A stretch of DNA of 64,000 nt, taken from the NCBI GenBank assembly GCA_027493525.1, contig JAOSKN010000003.1, forward strand, positions 558,001-622,000. The letters run 5' to 3'. This DNA is from Planctomycetota bacterium (GTDB lineage Bacteria > Planctomycetota > SZUA-567 > H5-PLA8). Shown in pieces: positions 59,958 through 64,000 of the stretch (position 1 is its first letter; each line of letters opens with the position of its first letter). Made by a program: the position numbers and the translations under genes. The notes below the pieces were generated by a model. The model did no database searches, was not told the DNA's origin, and saw nothing but the letters and a program-made list of their open reading frames with translations.

Positions 59958-60100
59958 ACCTCGAGCGCGGCGCGCTCGGCCTTCCGAGGTCCGACCTTTA
60001 CGAATTCTTCTCCGCGCGGATAATCCGTCCCGCATCCCTGCGCTTCCCGGTTCGCGACGGTTCGCGGCGTCCGCGTGTGCGCCGGTGACGGGTCGTCTTC

Positions 60101-61546
60101 ATGCTCTTCAACTCCTTCACCTTCTGGATCTTCTTCGCCGCGGTCTTCGCCGCCTACGCCGTGCTCGCGCACCGCTGGCAGAACCGCTTGCTGCTCGCCG
60201 CCAGCTACGTCTTCTACGGCTGGTGGGACTGGCGCTTCCTCTCGCTGATGGCCTTCAGCACGCTGGTCGATTACGTCGCGGGCCTGCGCATCGCCCAATC
60301 CGACGAACCGCGCCGCCGGCGAAATTGGCTCCTGTTGAGCGTCGTCACGAACCTGGGCCTGCTCGGCTTCTTCAAGTACTGCGGCTTCTTCGTGCGCTCC
60401 GCCGCCGATGCGCTCACGGCCCTGGGGCTTGAACCCAACCTGCCTGCGTTGAGTATCGTCTTGCCAGTCGGGATCAGCTTTTATACCTTTCAGACGCTGA
60501 GCTATTCGATCGACATCTACCGCCGGGAACTCGAGCCTTCACGCGACCTGCTCGACTTTGCCCTCTTCGTCAGCTTTTTCCCGCAGCTCGTGGCCGGGCC
60601 CATCGAGCGCGCCCGGAACCTGCTTCCCCAGATCCAGCAGCCGCGCCGGATGACCTGGGACGGCTGGTGCGAGGGCGCCACGCTCTGCGCGATCGGGCTC
60701 TTCAAGAAAGTCGCCGTCGCGGACCTCGTCGCGCCGATGGTCGCGCGCGCCTTCGCCGCGCCCGAGGCCTGCACGGGCACGACGCTGCTCGTGGGCCTGT
60801 ACGCCTTCAGCCTCCAGATTTACGCGGATTTTTCCGGCTACAGCGACATGGCGCGCGGGCTGGCGCGGATCATGGGCTTCAACCTGATGGAGAACTTCCA
60901 GCAGCCCTATTTTTCGGCGAGCATCACCGAGTTCTGGCGGCGCTGGCACATCAGCCTCTCGACGTGGCTGCGCGATTACCTCTATATCCCGCTGGGCGGC
61001 AATCGCGGCGACCCGGCCGCCGCGTACCGCAACCTTCTCGTCACCATGACGCTGGGCGGGCTCTGGCACGGCGCGAACTGGACCTTCGTCGTCTGGGGCG
61101 TCCTCCACGGGCTCTACCTCGCCGTCCACAAGCGCATCCTCGGCGGCGCGCGCCCGCTCGACGTGCCCGCCAAGGACACGCCCGCGCGCTTCGCCGTGTA
61201 CCTGGTCAAGCTGTTGGCGACCTTTCATCTGGTCGCCCTGACCTGGATCTTCTTCCGCGCTCAGGATTTCTCGCAGGCCTTCGCGTACCTCGGCGGGATC
61301 CTCTCCTGGAGTCCCGGCGCGGCGGAAGGACCGATCCGCTTCGACGCCGACGAGATCCATCTCATGCTGGCGGCCGTACTCTCGCTGCTGGCCCTTGTGG
61401 ACATCCCCCAGTATTGGAAGCGCAGCCACACGGCGCTGCTGCGCTGGTCGTACCTGCCGCGGGTCGTCTCCTTGACCGTGCTGCTGATCTGGCTGATCCT
61501 GTCGCGAAGAGAGGCCAATGCCCCATTCATCTATTTTCAGTTTTGA
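60101..61546 (+). CDS. MBOAT-family membrane acyltransferase (AlgI-like)
   Basis: 481 aa, about 10-12 TMs. Opening FNSFTFWIFFAAVFAAYAVL, ASYVFYGWWDWRFLSLM and LPVGISFYTFQTLSYSIDIYR are AlgI hallmarks. FWRRWHISLSTWLRDYLYIPLGGNR precedes the catalytic His in LGGLWHGANW. AlgI-type proteins transfer acetyl groups across the membrane to polysaccharides. The partner gene overlaps its 3' end by 29 nt. Which glycan is acetylated is unknown. Confidence 0.93.
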   Translation: MLFNSFTFWIFFAAVFAAYAVLAHRWQNRLLLAASYVFYGWWDWRFLSLMAFSTLVDYVAGLRIAQSDEPRRRRNWLLLSVVTNLGLLGFFKYCGFFVRSAADALTALGLEPNLPALSIVLPVGISFYTFQTLSYSIDIYRRELEPSRDLLDFALFVSFFPQLVAGPIERARNLLPQIQQPRRMTWDGWCEGATLCAIGLFKKVAVADLVAPMVARAFAAPEACTGTTLLVGLYAFSLQIYADFSGYSDMARGLARIMGFNLMENFQQPYFSASITEFWRRWHISLSTWLRDYLYIPLGGNRGDPAAAYRNLLVTMTLGGLWHGANWTFVVWGVLHGLYLAVHKRILGGARPLDVPAKDTPARFAVYLVKLLATFHLVALTWIFFRAQDFSQAFAYLGGILSWSPGAAEGPIRFDADEIHLMLAAVLSLLALVDIPQYWKRSHTALLRWSYLPRVVSLTVLLIWLILSRREANAPFIYFQF

Positions 61547-62684
61547 AGCCTTCCGCGGTTTCGGCTTCCGCTTCCCGGCGACCTTGCTGGGGGTGGCGGC
61601 GCTTATCTTTGGCCTGGAACTCGGGCTCCGGCTGACGCCCGACGCCTGGCTCTACGCCTCCTCGCGCAGTCGCCTGGGCGTCTTCAGTTTCTTCGAGCGC
61701 GAAGTCATCCCGCGTTTCCCGGATCCCCGGATCCTGGTGCTGGGCTCCTCGCGCGCCGAAGACGCCGTCGTCCCGAAGCAACTCGACGAGGCGCTGGGCC
61801 TGCCGGATTTCAGCGCCGAGAACCTCGGCATCCAGGCCGGAGACGTCCACGACGCGCTCGTCTTCTACCGGCGGCATCGGAACGCCCTGGGCCGGGCTAG
61901 GCTGGTCATCCTGTGCACGGACGAATGGCATTTCAGCTCGGGCGCGGGCCTGGGCTGGCGTTATCGGCTGCATGCGCCCATCTCCGAGCGCTGGGCGCTG
62001 GGGCGGCCGGGCGCCGAGCCGGAGTGGGCGCGCCCAGAGCAACTGGACGAGCCGCGGTGGGGCGCGGAATTGGAGGCCCGCCGCGCGGCCAAGCGCGAGC
62101 AAGCCGAGCGGCTGCGCACGCAACTCCTGCTGGACGGCATCTTCTCCATGCGCCAGAAGCTCGCCTACGTGCCGACGGCCGTCGCCTTCAACCTCCTGGG
62201 CCTGGGCAAGAACAAGGGGCTGGATTTTACCGAGGAGCGCCAGATCCGGAGGCCCGAGCGCAAGAGGGACGACGAGTTCGGGCCGGCGATCGACAATCCG
62301 GCGACCTTCGACAACCGGCTTCAGACGTTCTATGCCGATTTCGACGCCCATCCCGTGCTGCTCGGGCACGTCGAGGCCCTGGCGCGCATGGTCGCGGAAG
62401 ACGGAGGCCGGCTGGTCCTGCTCCAGATGCCCAACCGTCGGCTGTACCAGGAGGAAGTTGAGCGCCTGTATCCGGCCGAATACGAACTGCACGCCCGGGC
62501 GCTGCGCGAACTTGGAGCCAGGCTCGGCGCGCGCGTTTACCTCTACCGGTATCCAGAGGAGTGCGGGCTGGAGGATCGGAATTACCTGGATTACGGGCAC
62601 CTGGCCAAAGCCGGCAGCCGGCGTTTCACCGAGTTCCTGGCCGAACTGATCCGGCGCGAGGAACTTCTGCTGGCGGAGCCCTGA
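61518..62684 (+). CDS. Membrane-anchored SGNH/AlgX-J-like O-acetyl partner
   Basis: 388 aa. One N-terminal TM (about 17-37). ILVLGSSRAEDAVVPKQL is a GSS-type nucleophile block, and LDYGHLAKAGSRRFTEFL gives the DxxH-like catalytic pair. The order and overlap with AlgI-like MBOAT indicate joint transfer of acyl groups to an exported glycan. Fold assignment rests on these two blocks only. Confidence 0.78.
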   Translation: MPHSSIFSFEAFRGFGFRFPATLLGVAALIFGLELGLRLTPDAWLYASSRSRLGVFSFFEREVIPRFPDPRILVLGSSRAEDAVVPKQLDEALGLPDFSAENLGIQAGDVHDALVFYRRHRNALGRARLVILCTDEWHFSSGAGLGWRYRLHAPISERWALGRPGAEPEWARPEQLDEPRWGAELEARRAAKREQAERLRTQLLLDGIFSMRQKLAYVPTAVAFNLLGLGKNKGLDFTEERQIRRPERKRDDEFGPAIDNPATFDNRLQTFYADFDAHPVLLGHVEALARMVAEDGGRLVLLQMPNRRLYQEEVERLYPAEYELHARALRELGARLGARVYLYRYPEECGLEDRNYLDYGHLAKAGSRRFTEFLAELIRREELLLAEP

Positions 62685-62696
62685 CCGCCCGCGCGG

Positions 62697-63863
62697 CTAC
62701 CGGTGCGCGCGGAGCCGCGCGAGCTGCTCCTCGAACCAGCGCTCGAACTGCACCGGATGCTCGCGCGCGTCGTCGAGCAGCTTGTCTTTGACCTTGCCCC
62801 GCGCGTCGAGCGCGATCATCAGCCCGTTGGCGGCGATCTTGCGCGTGTCCTTCTCGCGAGATTGCAGGTGCGGGACAAGCCGCTCGGCGATCAGCGCGCG
62901 CTCGTGCGCGGGCAGCGCGCAGGCCCAGGAATCCGGTTCGTCCTGGTCGAAGCCTTCGCGGTCCCCGCCGCAGGCCTCCACCATGCGGTGCCGGTCCCGG
63001 TCGCAATCCCGCATCGGGGCCTCGTCGGCGTTGTAGCGCACCGCATAGACGTCCATCAGGTACGTCGCGGCGCGGACCCCCGAGGCGTTGCTGATCGCCT
63101 TCTCCAGCTCCAGGACCAGTTCACGGATCTCGCGGCTCGTGTACGAAACCGCCGCGGGGCGTTCGCCTCCGCTCTTGCGGCGGAAGACCGCGTACCCCGC
63201 GTCCTTCTCATAGGGAATCAGCAGCGCATTGGCCTCGCGCGTGAGCTGCTTGTGGGTCTCGGCGACGTAGCCGACCACGTACGGGTTGGCCTTGCTCGCG
63301 ATGGCCTTCCAGAGCGAAAGCTTCAGTTCGATGTCCACGGGATCCGTATAAAAGGCCGCCACGGCGAGATTCGCCGCGCCGCCGGCTTGTCGCAATTCCT
63401 GCTTGATCGAGGCCCGTTCGCCCGGCCCCGCATATCGGAAGGCCTGGACGCGCGCCTTGAGCCGCTCCACCTCTCCGCGGTCCAGGCTCGCGCGCCAGCG
63501 CTGGTCGTCCGCGACAATCCAGCCCAGCACCCCGCCGCTAGGAGGGCGCGCGGGTTCGGTTTCGGCGACCGGCGTCCGGGGCGCGGCCGCGGGCGGCGGA
63601 GGAGCCGGCTCGATCCCCTGGTACTTTGGCGGAAGGTTCAATTGCCCGTTGCCGTCCAGGTGCTTCAGGACCAGGTCGCGCTGCGCGCCGCTCAGCGCGC
63701 CGCTGGCGACGAAGATCTCCAGCTTCTCCGCCGAGAGCGGTTCGACGCGCTTGAGCTGCGCGACTTTCTCGGGCGAGATCTGCACGTCCTGCCCGTAGGC
63801 CGGCGTGAGCAGCGCCGCGGCGAGGAGCGCGAAGAGCGCGAGAGGCAGCATGCGGTGAATCAT
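62697..63863 (-). CDS. Secreted protein of unknown function
   Basis: 388 aa from ATG 63863 (AAAGGAG 6 nt upstream) with a signal peptide (MLPLALFALLAAALLTPAYG). N-terminal ~85 residues contain VAQLKRVEPLSAEKLEIFVASGALSG and LKHLDGNGQLNLPPKY. A Pro/Ala-rich linker (about 85-115) leads to a helical C-terminal domain with ARLRAHR as its end and several Cys (MRDCDRDRHRMVEACGG). No known domain is recognised. An upstream in-frame ATG (63986) precedes a non-signal stretch and is rejected. Confidence 0.7.
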   Translation of the reverse strand: MIHRMLPLALFALLAAALLTPAYGQDVQISPEKVAQLKRVEPLSAEKLEIFVASGALSGAQRDLVLKHLDGNGQLNLPPKYQGIEPAPPPPAAAPRTPVAETEPARPPSGGVLGWIVADDQRWRASLDRGEVERLKARVQAFRYAGPGERASIKQELRQAGGAANLAVAAFYTDPVDIELKLSLWKAIASKANPYVVGYVAETHKQLTREANALLIPYEKDAGYAVFRRKSGGERPAAVSYTSREIRELVLELEKAISNASGVRAATYLMDVYAVRYNADEAPMRDCDRDRHRMVEACGGDREGFDQDEPDSWACALPAHERALIAERLVPHLQSREKDTRKIAANGLMIALDARGKVKDKLLDDAREHPVQFERWFEEQLARLRAHR

Positions 63864-64000
63864 GGGAAACTCCTTTGGCGGACTGAAGCGATGATGCCAG
63901 CTCAAACGGGTGGTCGTCGAACGGCAAGAGGCCACTTGGGTGGTGGAGACCCATGCGCCGCTCGCTGTGTGCCTATTCTCTCCCATTCATGGCATGAGGC

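Overview
This is a high-GC window (a large G/C excess by eye) from a bacterial chromosome. The gene content points to an uncultured member of the Planctomycetota or an allied PVC-like lineage. It holds three sulfatases, a DUF1080 protein, a neutral-ceramidase-like protein, an NPCBM protein, a right-handed beta-helix protein and very large secreted TPR/PQQ proteins, mixed with single-copy housekeeping genes (ftsY, ribD, ribE, pyk, ileS, prfA, prmC, one tRNA-Pro). No rRNA, 16S fragment or lineage-diagnostic marker is present, so the phylum is an inference.

Layout. 1-6.7 kb: end of a sulfatase, ftsY, then ribD and ribE separated by an AT-rich, apparently acquired T5orf172/Sel1/cold-shock-like gene and a second sulfatase. 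6.7-24.8 kb: a CxxCH/EF-hand secreted protein, an AsmA-like membrane protein, a PMT-type glycosyltransferase, a TPR metallopeptidase, a giant (about 2,600 aa plus 440 aa) PQQ-propeller/TPR/CBM9-like protein and an Ntn hydrolase. 25-36 kb: pyruvate kinase, a hybrid sensor kinase, ceramidase-like, DUF1080, small membrane and secreted proteins, gamma-glutamyltransferase. 36-40 kb: a complete DNA topoisomerase VI operon (B then A), which is rare in bacteria. 40-46 kb: a hydroxyacid dehydrogenase flanked by two paralogous membrane proteins, then a structured leader with a strong terminator before a eukaryote-like ileS. 46-52 kb: a HigBA-like toxin-antitoxin pair with a palindromic operator, a NodB-like deacetylase, and a TetR-FtsX-ATPase-HlyD exporter operon. 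51.8-54.1 kb: tRNA-Pro, prfA (frameshifted as written) and prmC. 54-58 kb: NPCBM, beta-helix and sulfatase genes. 58-60 kb: an arsR-arsC-aquaglyceroporin arsenic operon with two matched operators. 60-64 kb: an AlgI-type MBOAT acyltransferase with an SGNH partner, and a secreted protein of unknown function.

Three sequence-level patterns cut across these regions. (1) Several genes have no Shine-Dalgarno but have a -10 hexamer ending 6-7 nt before the start codon, which predicts leaderless mRNAs. (2) Intergenic spaces carry short tandem arrays with a strict 7-nt period, each with a different heptamer. (3) Five genes are broken by a single-base indel, including the essential prfA. This looks more like assembly or sequencing error than biology, so predicted proteins at those loci should be repaired before use.
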